Shown: positions 1-10,906 of the stretch, piece by piece
How positions within the stretch are numbered: the first letter of the stretch is position 1
Layout: each line of letters opens with the position of its first letter
Assembly (NCBI RefSeq): GCF_029873635.1
Contig: NC_080419.1
Location: 65,618,823-65,682,822 of the forward strand
Reading direction: 5' to 3'
Length of the DNA: 64,000 nucleotides
Source of the DNA: Malania oleifera
Lineage: Eukaryota; Streptophyta; Magnoliopsida; Santalales; Ximeniaceae
Program-made: the position numbers and the translations under genes
Notes under the pieces: generated by a model
Seen by the model: the letters and a program-made list of their open reading frames with translations, nothing else
What the model was told of the DNA's origin: nothing
Database searches by the model: none

Positions 1-1559
1 GCCCATTTTAAATTGTCAAAATACCAGGCCCACTATCATGAAGCTAACCAAAGCCCACACAAGCTTACTCCCCCCACATGACTAGGCCACGTCCCCCACT
101 CGGGTATACCTGAGTCCATAACTCACCATGTGTTGACTCAGGCGAGTCAACCCCCCACTCACTCACCAGGTGAGGACGAGTCAACTTGTCCCCGCCTTTG
201 AAACTGCAAGCGTACCCTACAATTCCCGAAACCAAATCATCAATCGAGCACCAATAGCCATAATCACAGTTCGAAAATCATACATACCCACCTCAGATTT
301 CAAAACAAAGAAAACACAAAACAAAAAAAAAACAAAAACTTCACCATGAAATAAATAGAGGTAAGGGAGGACACTTGTCTAAGGATTGGCTTTTGAATAG
401 TCAAACGAATCTCCACTTCGAAGATTTCAGATCCCCCAGAATCCTCAAGGGTTCAGGTCTTCGGGTCTGTCCCATTTTGAACAGGGAGAATACTTGGACT
501 TGAGAATGTGTGAGGAAAAATTCCTTCGATAGGTCAAAGAGCATTTAGATTTAAAGGGGGTGAAAGGATCGAGGTTTGGAGGCTTTGGTTTCAGTAAGGG
601 AGACGAACCATGGGTTAGGGTTTTTCATTGAGATGGAGAAAAACATAGAAGTTGAGAAAGTTGCAGAGAACTGAGAGTTTGGCTTTATGGCTTACAGGGA
701 GTTTAGAAAAAAGAAAAAGAAAAAAGTAGGGTTGAGCTTGAAGTAAAGGGACGTGTCAAGGAAGATTTAAGGTTGTTGATCATTTCAAAACGCTGAAAAG
801 GGGACAGTGAGCTGAGAAAGTATGGGCTAGGGACGATTCATGAAGAGGAAGAAAGGAGAGACTTAGGGTTTCAGCTGAGGAGGGAGAGGGTTTGTGGGCA
901 GGTTAGAAAAATGATAGAAAGGAAAATTTTTAGTTTGTATATGTTCTAATTAGAAACCCGAGGATCATGACATGTGGAATACTTCATCTCCGCACGATCA
1001 AAATCACATATGGTTGAATCCTAACCGTTCACTTCTGGTTTCTATCGAGTGTTAAGATTAAGCGACGTAGGAGGTCTCAAGCAACTCCATCTCCCACTGT
1101 TGGAGTCCCTCACTCATTAATGATCCAAATTGTTCCACGGGAGACATGGTCAACATTAGGTATTCTCGTACCAATTGTGGCCATTCAACCCCTGCAATGT
1201 GCCAACGGCTCAGATTGTCTAAGATAGAGGCATTAAATGTCGTTAGTACTTTCTCGATGACACACGCCCATCTACTCCGCTCGCCGAGTGACGCATGGCG
1301 CATCGTCCCCAGACCATTAATGATCCCTGCTACTCACAGCCACTCATCCATCCATGTCAGGCCACGTGGCCCCCTTCGTCTCCTTCACTGTTAATGCGTG
1401 CAAGCGCACTTAGGGTCCCTCCTAGCTGTTGGATCCGCATCTCCGTGTACGTCCGCAATTGTGCCATGTTGTGGATCTCATCAGCATTTTCTGCGCCACT
1501 CTGGCCTCGCCACGTGGCACTTCTGGTCTTGACCAAAGACCTTAAAATGGGTTGACCCG
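1..1559. other. Non-genic repeat-like DNA
   Basis: No credible gene. The stretch has several short copies of GAGTCAAC-like and CCACGTGGC-like words and an A-rich patch near 300-350. The short open frames overlap on both strands and show no protein family. It may be the outer part of the same old Gypsy LTR that is recognisable from 1560 onward, but no LTR start was found. Confidence 0.4.
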
Positions 1560-2820
1560 CTTGATGTGGACCAATTCTCCTTTAAACCGGTTCGGGTCCC
1601 TGAACCGGTAAAGGGTCGGTTGGGTATGTGTATATATATGTATATATATTTAAATAAATTCCCAAAAAATCCATAAAAATCACAAAAAATACATAAAAAA
1701 CCAAAAAATTCCTAAAAAAATTTTTAAAAAAAATCTCCTAAAGATTTGAACATGATTTTCGCTCGAAAATTTTTGAAGAAAATATGGTAAAATTCCAAAA
1801 AATTTCCAAAGCATGTTTTTGCACTCACTTCACAAAAATTCAAAAAAATATGTTTTAAATTTCAAATAAAGTCCCTAAATAGTTACAAAATTTCTAGAAA
1901 AACCCCAAAAATTTTCCTTTCACGGTTTTTGTTTCAAATTTCATTTTGTTCAGGAAAATATTGGAAAACCCACAATGGTCTCGACCAAAACCTTAAATTG
2001 GTTTTCGCGGGACCGGTCAACGTTTGACCAGTTCATCATCCCCCCAAACCGGTTCATGCCAGCTCCCTCCTTTTTACTTGATTATTACTTGGATGTTCAG
2101 AAAATTCACAAAAGATCACAAAATTCTCAAAAAACCCAAAAACATTTTTCATACTTTGATTTCAATTGATTTTATTTATACTATTTTTGAAGTTCGGGAA
2201 AAATCACAGAAAATAACAAAAAAGTTTTCACACGTCAGAAAAGTCGCAAAAAATGTTTTTTAGGTACAGGAAACAATTTTCATCCGAACAAATTCCAAAA
2301 AAAACCTTTCAGAATAGTATTTTTACTACTTAGAAAAACGTACAGATTTCAAAAACCCCTGGGAGAGTATTTTGTACTCTATTTTCGATTTTCCTTCCGA
2401 TGTTTGCAACAAAGGGCATGGATTCTTCGGAGTATTGCATTGCACCGGTTATGAGGGAATACCTATATAGTATTTTCATTTTTTTGATTTTTGAAAGGGA
2501 GTAATTTTTAAAAGCTTATTACATTTATTTCGAGATAATATTTGATTAATCTGGTACCGTTCGTAACAACGGGCATGTAGGGGGTACTAATATCTTCTCC
2601 TCGTGTAACCGTAATCTTGAGCCCGACTCTGGTAACGCATGCCGATTCTAACCTTAATGGGATAGCAATCAAGTGTTCTAACCGCACTTCAAAAGATTAG
2701 TGGCGACTCCATCTCACATTATTTTCCACGAAAAATACTTTTTTAAAATCACACATTCCATCATTTTCCCAAGGTTCGCAAGCCAAACCCACCCATTTTT
2801 GGGTCCGGGACGTCGCGACA
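1560..2820 (+). mobile_element. Tat-like Gypsy LTR/leader remnant
   Basis: AT-rich DNA with many 'aaaaaattcc'-type runs leads to the signature AGTGGCGACTCC at about 2699-2710 and ends in GGGACGTCGCGACA at about 2807-2820. A GGCGACTCC word followed by a GTCGCGACA end recurs around LTRs and leaders of plant Tat/Ogre-like Gypsy elements (remembered family pattern, not checked). A related signature lies at 39642-39653 and a reversed one at 6000-6075. No coding part of such an element is visible here, so this is an LTR or leader remnant with uncertain borders. Confidence 0.4.
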
Positions 2821-3437
2821 CAAGTCATGTTTTTTATTACTCTTCCTAGTCAAGTTTATAAGACATTTTTTTTCTTAGAAATGATGGTGTCCGAAACTTA
2901 CTGAAAGCACAATTAAACTATTACTGGAATTGAACTTCTACTTCTGGTTCCCAGAAAATATAATATTTGAGGAAATTATATAAGTAAAATTTGAAGTAGG
3001 TAAGGAAGTCGCGAGTCATGACTTCGTCTAAAAACAGGGAACACCAGCCAGACCCAGTTTTATTCCTTGCCGTTACGTCTTTCAATTGGGTAGCCCATGG
3101 CCCTGCTTTTTTCCATAGTGAAAAACTGATCTCTCTAGAGTCTCGAGCCAATGGGTGTCCAAAACTTGAAATGATGCCAAACCGCGTTACAGGGTTAAAA
3201 TTTAACGCCAACTGCTATTCCCATTTTGCCAACTGTGTTATTATGCTTTTTCCTATTGATATGCCAACTGTCCACAGCTGAACTGAAGCTTCATGCCCAT
3301 TTCCTCTTCTCCCTCTCTCTCGTATAAAAAACCCAACACACCTTCCATCCCAAGCACACTCCAATACCATCCCTCCTCTTAATCCCAATATTATTGGTAC
3401 CAACAAATTCCAATTCCTCCCTGTGCTTAGTATCATC
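2821..3437 (+). promoter_or_regulatory. XTH promoter and 5' UTR
   Basis: Region between the repeat end and the XTH start codon. A clear TATA box, TATAAAA, lies at 3323-3329 within a CT-rich stretch, 109 bp before the first ATG of the coding frame. Transcription would be expected to start roughly 25-35 bp downstream, giving a CT-rich leader of about 80 bases. The A/T/C-rich leader has no competing ATG close to the start. Specific hormone or stress elements were not assigned. Confidence 0.6.
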
Positions 3438-4610
3438 ATGTCCATGGCTTCGTCTCTGCTTTCTTCTTCAAATGTTGTGAAGATGCTGCTGTTCTCTCTT
3501 ATGTTCAGCTCTTCAGTAGTACCCCTCTCGTCTGCAACCAACTTCTACGAGAACTTTGACATCACTTGGGGAGACGGTCGTGCTCAAATTCTCAACAATG
3601 GCGACCTTCTCACTCTTTCCCTCGACAAAGCCTCTGGCTCTGGTTTTCAATCCAAGCAGGAGTACCTATTCGGCAAGATCGACATGCAGCTCAAGCTCGT
3701 CCCCGGTAACTCCGCAGGCACCGTCACTGCCTACTATGTAAGCAGCTAGTCCAAGCTTTTCAATCAGCTTTTAATTTTAATTAAAATTTTGGAATAAACG
3801 TGTGGAATATTTCAGAGGTAGGATAAAATTTAGCTCTCCATCCTGGGAATGTTAATTTGTTTAACTAACGCATCAAGCATGTGCTGCAGTTGTCGTCCCA
3901 AGGATCGACCCACGACGAGATAGACTTCGAATTCTTGGGGAACTTGAGTGGAGATCCCTACATTCTTCATACCAATGTTTTCGGCCAAGGCAAAGGCAAT
4001 AGGGAGCAGCAATTCTATTTGTGGTTTGATCCCACTGCTGACTTTCACACCTATTCCATCCTCTGGAATGCTCAAGCCATAATGTAAGTACATGTACTCC
4101 CAACTAAGGTGACAAAATTAATTATATATACAGTTCCAGCGAACCCAGTTCGATCTAAATTTATGTTTATTAACATCTTGACCGTGTCTCTGTTTCAGCT
4201 TCTCCGTTGATGGCACGCCTATTAGGGAATTCAAGAACATGGAATCAATGGGTGTTCCCTTTCCTAAAAATCAGCCGATGAGAATATACTCCAGTCTTTG
4301 GAATGCGGATGATTGGGCCACAAGAGGTGGGCTGGTGAAGGCAGACTGGACCCAAGCACCCTTCACAGCCTCCTACAAGAATTACAATGCTGATGCTTGT
4401 GTGTGGTCATCCGGAGCATCTTCATGTAGTTCACCTCCATCTTCTTCAACCTCTGGTACTGCGAATTCGTGGCGCACTCAGGAATTGGATTCTACAAGTC
4501 AAGAAAGACTAAAATGGGTTCAGCAAAACTACATGATTTACAATTATTGCACGGACACGAAGCGCTTCCCACAAGGTCTCCCTCCAGAGTGCACCTCCAG
4601 CATGCCTTAA
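3438..4610 (+). CDS. XTH: Xyloglucan endotransglucosylase/hydrolase
   Basis: Three exons are inferred: 3438-3737, 3890-4083 and 4199-4610, with GT..AG introns of 152 and 115 bp. The product is about 301 residues, normal for XTHs, which cut and rejoin xyloglucan chains in the cell wall (GH16 family). Residues 1-33 look like a secretion signal. The GH16 catalytic motif [10 protein letters not shown] sits at 108-117 (nucleophile E110, D112, acid/base E114), directly followed by N-glycosylation site NLS at 118-120. Family motifs [20 protein letters not shown] and [11 protein letters not shown] are present. Four C-terminal cysteines (232, 241, 282, 296) match the two XTH disulfides. The start is ATG 3438; ATG 3444 is an alternative, and the frame also opens upstream with GTG 3423. 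It resembles the TCH4/XTH22-XTH25 type, but the exact member cannot be fixed. It appears intact and is the only host gene in the window. Confidence 0.95.
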
Positions 4611-4701
4611 TTGAAGAGGATCCAGTCACTTTTTTTTTCTTTTTATTTTTTGTCTTTCAATCCCATTTAATTAATTTATTCATTCATTATTTAGTACCGT
4701 G

Positions 4702-4755
<54 letters not shown>
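4702..4755. repeat. (GT)n(TA)n microsatellite in XTH 3' region
   Basis: About eight GT units run directly into about 19 TA units, 90 bp after the XTH stop codon and probably inside its 3' UTR. A compound dinucleotide tract like this is expected to vary in length. Confidence 0.95.
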
Positions 4756-4758
<3 letters not shown>

Positions 4759-5999
4759 TTGGTTTTAATTGATGTACCATGTAATACCCTCTACAATCAT
4801 GTTAATTTGATGTTGTAAAACTTTAAGATTGTGCTGAACACTACTTTTTCAGATATATTAATTACCTAAATTCTAATATTTGCTTATAAATAATAATTAA
4901 CCGTCCATTTTTATCAAACTGCCTAGGCAATCACAATCATAAATTAATTACTTATGAAGGGGGCGTAAAAATTTAAAACACCATCCATTCATCAAATTCC
5001 TATCCAAAACTTATACTCACAAATTTGACTTTTTGATATTCTATGTCATGTTATTCATAAGATCATTTTTCCAATGATGACAATTTTTTCTCTCCCCTTC
5101 TAAGTTTTAAGTTTTGTTTGTAAATTGCTACATCATATAACATTTATATAAATTATGATCGTATTGACTTACGACTCATAGTCAGAGGAGTCCCTTGAAG
5201 TCTCGATCGTACAAGTAAAAGATTTTGTGTGGAGGCCAAGGGGGCGCATAGGATCCCTGGACCTTCCATGCATGAGACATTTATATCTACTTAAAAAAAA
5301 AAAAAAAAAAAATCCAATAGTTGCATTGGGGTGGTGCAAAGAAGTCAAGCCCTTTGCCCCTCCTCCCCATCCCCATTAGTACAATACTATACGTATAAGT
5401 TAGTGCGTAGATTATTTATTTTTATCATATGAGGGTATTTTAGGATTTTCATGTGAGCTATATATGGTTGAATTTCTAAGAAAATTTTAGCTCAATGATT
5501 TAGTGAAAATTGCAAAGGCGCTCCATGGACGTAGGCAGAATGTTGAACTACATAAATTCATTGTTCTCCTTCTCTCATTTGATTTTCTCTATTTTTCATA
5601 TTTTCTATGTGTGTGATGTAAGCTTCGAGTATGATTTCACAACAGATTGATTAATCACATTTTTCACTTTAATTGTTGATTATATTTTTGAAATATACAA
5701 ATTTCAAAAGTTAGATTATTGTTTATCTAAATCATATTAAACATTTTAAATAGGTTTTCAAGATGTTAAAACAATTTAGATCATGCAGTGAGTTAACTCT
5801 CTTCTTGCAACTATTTTTTTTTTTTTAAAAAAAAAATTGGAAGAACTTGCTTGTGGCCTAAACTCTTTATTCTCTCTTAATCTCTCTCTTTTTTAAAGAG
5901 CCATAAAAAATCTTGTGGCGTAATCTTGTATATCCTATGAGAGTAGTTTGTTATGGTTCAATTTATAGATCATTCCTTGTGAGGAAACTTATTTTCTAA
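4756..5999. other. AT-rich intergenic spacer
   Basis: No coding potential was seen. The region is AT-rich, with poly-A at about 5291-5311 and facing poly-T/poly-A runs near 5815-5838. Polyadenylation of the XTH transcript probably occurs in its first 200 bp. No element ends were identified. Confidence 0.5.
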
Positions 6000-6330
6000 G
6001 TGTCATAACGTCCCCGAGAAGGGGTCCGAAATGGTGAAAGGTGATAATAGTATTGATGGTTCAATGGAGTCACCAATAACCTGTTATTTACATAGGTGCA
6101 GTTAGTTCACCTAATTAATACACGTTGATTCATCTCTAAACTAATCCTAAGCCGAAGGGGCTAGTAGTATTGGTCTAATATTACTAGAGCTAGGGTTGGG
6201 ATTCGTCATAATGATGTCACCTGACACATCACCACCTAACACATAACACCCTACCACTAGACCAACCCAAAAACATGGATCACTAACGTGATAATGATCC
6301 TTTCGTCCGTCGAAACGTAGTGCGGATTGT
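6000..6330 (-). mobile_element. Reversed Tat-like LTR/leader fragment
   Basis: Begins TGTCATAACGTCCCC and carries GGAGTCACCAATAA about 75 bp on. This is the reverse-complement layout of the 1560-2820 remnant, whose other strand begins TGTCGCGACGTCCC with GGAGTCGCCACTAAT downstream. I infer a degraded relative in the opposite orientation. Only the end is recognisable. Confidence 0.35.
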
Positions 6331-6411
6331 CGGGCTTAGGTCACATATCTAAGCGATGTCACCTAGCAAACGTGGTCCAGAATGTGTATTTTCTTTTGTT
6401 CTCAATTCTTC

Positions 6412-6512
6412 TTTTCTCTCCCTCTCTCTTTAATCTCTCTTCTTTGCTCTCTGTCTCTCTCTCTCTCTCTCTCCCTCTCACTCTCCCTCTCCCACACACA
6501 CACACACACACA
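6412..6512. repeat. CT-rich tract with (CT)n and (CA)n
   Basis: Pyrimidine-rich DNA with a (CT)n run at about 6448-6473 and a (CA)n run at about 6493-6512. Short open frames here encode only Ser/Leu and His/Thr runs and are not genes. Confidence 0.85.
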
Positions 6513-7376
6513 CATCTCTCAATCCCTCTTTCTCTTTCTTATCTCCCTCATCTCGCCCATCTTTCACAGTTTTTTCTCTCTCTCTCGTCTACCTCATCAC
6601 TCTCACTTCTAGTAGCCGTGGGTGCCGTCATGGCCTCAACGAAAAAGTTACAATTGGGCTCATCGACGAGGGTACATTTCGTTGACGAGAAAATACCGAT
6701 AAAGGGTTTTGGGTGATTCTGAATTTTGTCGGCGAGGAGAGAGTTCGTCGATGAATTATCTTCATGACCTCGTCGACGAGGGCCATAGTTGAAATAGTGT
6801 TAAACGCGATTTTTTAGCTTAATTTAGCCGTAGAAACTCTCTTTCTCACTCCCTTTGATTTCCCTCTTTTCTCTCTTAATTTCTGTGCTAGATTTCCGTC
6901 GGTTCGACGATTTGAAGCCACCATGACACTCTTGTAAAAGTTCTCTTCAAATTTGTTGGAGTGGATCGTCGATGAGGCTGAGTTGGAAACCATCCCAAAT
7001 CCAGGGTAAGGCTTTCTACTCAGTATTTTGTTTCTTGATAGTTGTAGGAAGTGTAGTACGCGTAGAAATATTGAACTTTAGTTCTAGGAAATATCATTTT
7101 GAGGGTGTTGAACGGGGAACCTTGTGGGTGCAGGACTGATTATCTTAGGGGCTTTTCAGGAATCAGGTAAGGGGATAAACTAAGCTAGTTATTTTATGAA
7201 AATGTATGTATGTTATTACAACATCTGATTTCAGGAAAATAAATATATTTATATATGTTTTATATTTGGAAATACAGATGTAAAAGATGATATGTTTAAG
7301 TATGTATGAAACTTATTTTGTGTGGCATGAGTAGAATTTATAATGAAAAACTATTTTCTGGAAATATGATAAAGGT

Positions 7377-7660
7377 ATGAATTTTTATAATGAAAAACCG
7401 GCGTACGGGCCGAGAATTTTATATAATTTGCCGGCGTACAGGCCAAGCTATGGATATGATTTTTTGGCGTACGGGCCAAGATATGGATATGATTTGCCGG
7501 CATACGAGCAAAGCTATGGATATGTTTTTCGGCATACGAGCCGAGTTATGGATATGTTTGTTGGCATATGGGCCGAACTATGGATATGATTTGCCGGCCT
7601 ACGGGCCGAGCTATGGATATGATTTGCCGGCGTACGGGCCAAGCTATGGTAAAATATGAA
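7377..7660 (+). repeat. 33-bp tandem repeat in chromovirus LTR
   Basis: About eight diverged copies of a 33-bp unit built around GCCGGCGTACGGGCCAAG followed by CTATGGATATGATTT. Because 33 is a multiple of three, open frames run through it and would encode an 11-residue repeat of the type PAYGPSYGYDL. There is no start context, domain or conservation to support a protein. The related LTR at 14092-16018 lacks the expansion. Confidence 0.85.
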
Positions 7661-7792
7661 ATGGTAGCGTATGGGCCGATAATTTTCATGGTGTATATAT
7701 ATATATATATACAAAATGATGTAATGATATTGATTTGGTAATTAATAGTATAAAATATCCATGTATCATAGTTTCATTATATGTTATATGTT

Positions 7793-7797
7793 ATCAG
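7793..7797. repeat. Target-site duplication ATCAG (left)
   Basis: ATCAG immediately left of the solo LTR; the same five bases lie at 9481-9485 on its right. Confidence 0.85.
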
Positions 7798-8556
7798 TGA
7801 CTCACTTCTAAAAATGAATAGCACTAAGGTTATCCCAAGTATAGGAGTTACGTCATGTAATAATTAGCCCAAATAGGTCAGATCGTCTCCACGGGGAATG
7901 TAGATTAGCTCTAAACTAGCGCGAAACAAGAAAAGAAAATAAGAAAACGATTTTACTGAACATGGTTCAGATTCAATTTTTTGGGATTTTTTGGAAGTTT
8001 GTAATGAAATTGAAGTGACGTAAAACTAAACTAAAAATTTAACACGCATAAAACCAACCAAGCAACTCACTAATTAAACAAAGATAAAATAAAATTAAAC
8101 CCTTAACAATGACTTAAGATTAAACACCCAACTCAACACAATGATAACATGACAAAAAAAAATAAAGCAAACAAGACTCATTCAATAACAAACTAAACTC
8201 AATAAAAATAACTCAAATACAAAATATTCAGCTTCAATAATGGCTATAGATAATAAAATTTAAACAAAGCGTTAAACTAACATTAAAGTGAATAACTAAA
8301 ATGGCAAGGAAGAGAGAAGAGAAAGAACAAAGAGATGAGAACAAAAATAAAAGTAACTCAAACACATCAATAAAACAAACTCAGCATTAATTTAATCTGT
8401 AAATAAACTTAATCCACTAATATTTTTAAACATAAATAGACCCAACATTAACTCTAAGCAAAAATACTCAATGTAATACCCAACTAAAACTAAATATTAA
8501 AACATGTATTTAAATGACAAATGAAAATAAATAACAATAAACAAACTAACAAAAAA

Positions 8557-8609
<53 letters not shown>

Positions 8610-9480
8610 TAGTAGTAGAGATGAATGGGGAGAGCTGTTCAGGTTCCTCTCCAATAGCAAAGTTGCTGCTCTTCTTCAGCGCACTACCCAAGACCCCCAA
8701 GAAAACCTAGCCTCCCGTAACTCCTCCAGACTCCCTCCTCTCCTTTGGCATTTCCCCTTTTCTTTTCTTTTTTATTTTTTTGCCACACCGCTAGCACCCC
8801 CCTCCTTCACGTGCCAGCACCCCACTCCTTTTAGCTACCGCCCTTCTTCATTTAAAAAACAAAAACCCCAACGCCTCTTTTGCATAGCTGGGTCATGATC
8901 CTTTTTTTTTTTTCCATTTTGGTTTGTTAAGCGTATCCACGGCCAGCCCATTTTTATTTTTCAACTCACACACACATAGCAGCCCACTCACGCATGCACG
9001 GCCATGGCAAGCCCAGCTCCTTATTTTAAAGCCTACCAATGTTGACTTTTCTTTTTCTTCCTTTCCATTTAATTCCCTTCCCTTTTTTGTGAAAATTCAA
9101 CTCAAAGACTTCCAACACTGGGCGCGTTGTTACACGGGCTTTAAGGCCCACTCACGTTGTCACATCAAGGTTAAAAATAACTTCTTTTAAAATCGGTTTC
9201 TTAGCTTCTTCAGGGTTCAAGTTCACGCATGCATGGTTCAGTTCCTTCACACACGATGCTCGGTTTCTTTCATTTTTATCTCAACTTTAGTTTTCAAAAA
9301 TTATCATATAACAATAAAACACAAAGATACGTAAATTTACGGTAAAAGAGGATAATTATCTAAAAATTATCAAACAAGCTCACTAATTAAAATATTGAGC
9401 ATAATCGGGAATTTAATTAAAATTATAATCATCAAAGCATGAATTTAAACGCCTAATTACGCATCTTTGACGCATAATCA
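7798..9480 (-). mobile_element. Athila-like solo LTR, minus strand
   Basis: On the minus strand the element starts TGATTATGCGTC and ends AGTGAGTCA, obeying the TG..CA rule. It is flanked by the perfect 5-bp duplication ATCAG (7793-7797 and 9481-9485). Its start (GCGTAATTAGGCG) and end (AACTCCTATACTTGGGATA, then CATTTTT and AGTGAGTCA) match the LTR at 25411-26315. The length of 1683 bp exceeds that LTR's 905 bp because of inner insertions, including a GA tract. No internal region remains, so it is a solo LTR left by LTR-LTR recombination. It interrupts the chromovirus LTR and is therefore younger than it. Confidence 0.85.
8560..8607. repeat. (GA)n microsatellite
   Basis: About 24 GA units inside the solo LTR. 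The Arg-Glu and Ser-Leu open frames that it creates on the two strands are artefacts of the repeat. Confidence 0.95.
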
Positions 9481-9485
9481 ATCAG
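9481..9485. repeat. Target-site duplication ATCAG (right)
   Basis: Right copy of the 5-bp duplication made when the Athila-like element inserted into the chromovirus LTR. Confidence 0.85.
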
Positions 9486-10201
9486 AACCTGGTTGGATTG
9501 GTTTAGGTTAGCACTTGCATGGTACCGATACTATGTGTTCATGATTTATCATGATATTTGTGTTAGCATTGTTGTATAGAGTGGCGTAATATTGGATGGT
9601 CAATGTGGTTTTAAAAAATGTGAGCGGCCCTGGTGTACGGATTAGGTCTGGCAGACCCATCAGACTTACAGATTGTACTTTTGACTTGGCAGTGGTTGGC
9701 CAACCATTGTCAGGTCCCGCCTTCGGGCCACACAACCCAGTCATGTGAGGGTAATACATGACAACAGCCAGCCTACCTACCAGGATTGTTTTCGTATTAT
9801 TATTATGATATGAGATGAATTATGCTTGTAGAAATCCATTATGTTCTTCTTTGAAATGAGTATACATGTTTTCCCAGACATGATACATACAGTTTTGTTG
9901 GATATGTTTATGTATATGATTGTATGTATAACACATAAATACTCATGTTGCCACATACTAGTATTAGTTTATTTCCCTTACTGAGAGGTGTCTCACCCCT
10001 AATTATATGATCATTTCAGGAGCCCCTGATTGGAGAGCGGATAAAGCTCGCTGAGATAGATACAGCAGTTGGTTTTACCTTTTTTAAAGGGTAAGTTTTT
10101 TTTATTTTTATTCAACGTATAATTCGAAAACAGGTATACGGTGTTGGTGTGCTTTACTTGGAAGTGGATACCCATTACCTGTGTTTCGGTGTTACGGCGA
10201 C

Positions 10202-10385
10202 AAGTGGAGCGGCGTGCGTCCTATCTCCAACATTGTAGTGGCGTGCGTCCCGTCTCCAACGTTGCAGTGGCATGCGTCCCGTCTCCAGCGTTGCAGCGGC
10301 GTGCGTCCCATCTTTGGCGTTGAAACGGCTTTCGTATCCAACGTTTACAGCGGCGTTTGTCTATGGCGGTGCAGCGGCTCTCATT
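10202..10385. repeat. 29-bp tandem repeat, GC-rich
   Basis: Six to seven copies of a unit of about 29 bp of the form AGTGGCGTGCGTCCCGTCTC plus CAACGTTGC. The last copies are shortened and diverged. It lies between the end of the chromovirus LTR and the LINE ORF1, so it may be the LINE 5' UTR repeat. That assignment is inference. Confidence 0.75.
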
Positions 10386-10906
10386 TTTTTGGATTTGCAA
10401 CGGTCGAAGAGCTGAGGTTTCATGGGGTTTTGCAATAGAGAGGCGTTGCGAGTTCAATTGCCGCTTGGTTCACTCAGAGAACACTAGGAACAATTGGTGA
10501 ATCGAACTCCAGTGGCACCCTAGTCCAGACAAGCGGTGAATCGAATCCCAACGCACTCTCATCCAGACAGGCGACGACGGCCTTTGCGATTGGAACCTCA
10601 CAAATCGCTCAAGAGCCCGATCCACTCCCCTGCACCTGCATTTCAGCCAGAACCAGTGCATCTTGGTCATGATCCCAGGTTTTCTCGCAATGATGGTGGT
10701 GGGACGACGATGAGTTCGGGAACTCTTGATCTCGTGATGACGACGAAGGGACCCCTAACCCTAGGTTTAGGGTTTCGTAGAGGAGAATCAGACGGTGCTG
10801 CTTCCAGCAAGCTTTCGACAAGCTTTCTTCTACTAGTACTCTTTCTAAGTTAGGTATGTCTCTCTTCAAGTTTTGTTGAAGTAAAACGTCTACTGTCTAG
10901 GAGTCG
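10386..10906 (+). other. Probable LINE 5' UTR
   Basis: GC-richer than its surroundings, with no sustained coding frame linked to a known family. It lies directly upstream of LINE ORF1 and may be its leader. An exact LINE start or target duplication was not found. Confidence 0.4.

Larger units (their letters stand above)
6610..10196 (+). mobile_element. Chromovirus LTR, plus strand, split by insertion
   Basis: The outer parts (about 6610-7797 and 9481-10196) read in the same order as the reverse complement of the LTR at 14092-16018. Shared landmarks are a CGTCGACGAG island (6655-6785), a CT-rich block, CATCCCAAATC(C/T)AGGGTAAGG near 7000, a TTTCCCTTACTGAG-type segment near 9975, and TGGATACCCATTACCTG then GGTGTTAC near the end. 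Without the 7798-9480 insertion and one copy of its target duplication the length is about 1.9 kb, close to the 1927 bp of the other copy. No coding sequence or primer-binding site adjoins it, so it is probably a solo or truncated LTR. The left end is approximate. Confidence 0.7.

Noticed and set aside
3423..3437. Upstream GTG start for XTH
   Set aside because: Plant genes rarely start at GTG, and two in-frame ATGs at 3438 and 3444 open a good signal peptide.
3830..4093. Open frames antisense to XTH exon 2
   Set aside because: They mirror a strongly supported exon on the other strand and have no domain or start context.
8497..8898. Arg-Glu or Ser-Leu rich proteins across the GA tract
   Set aside because: Produced by the (GA)n microsatellite inside a solo LTR.
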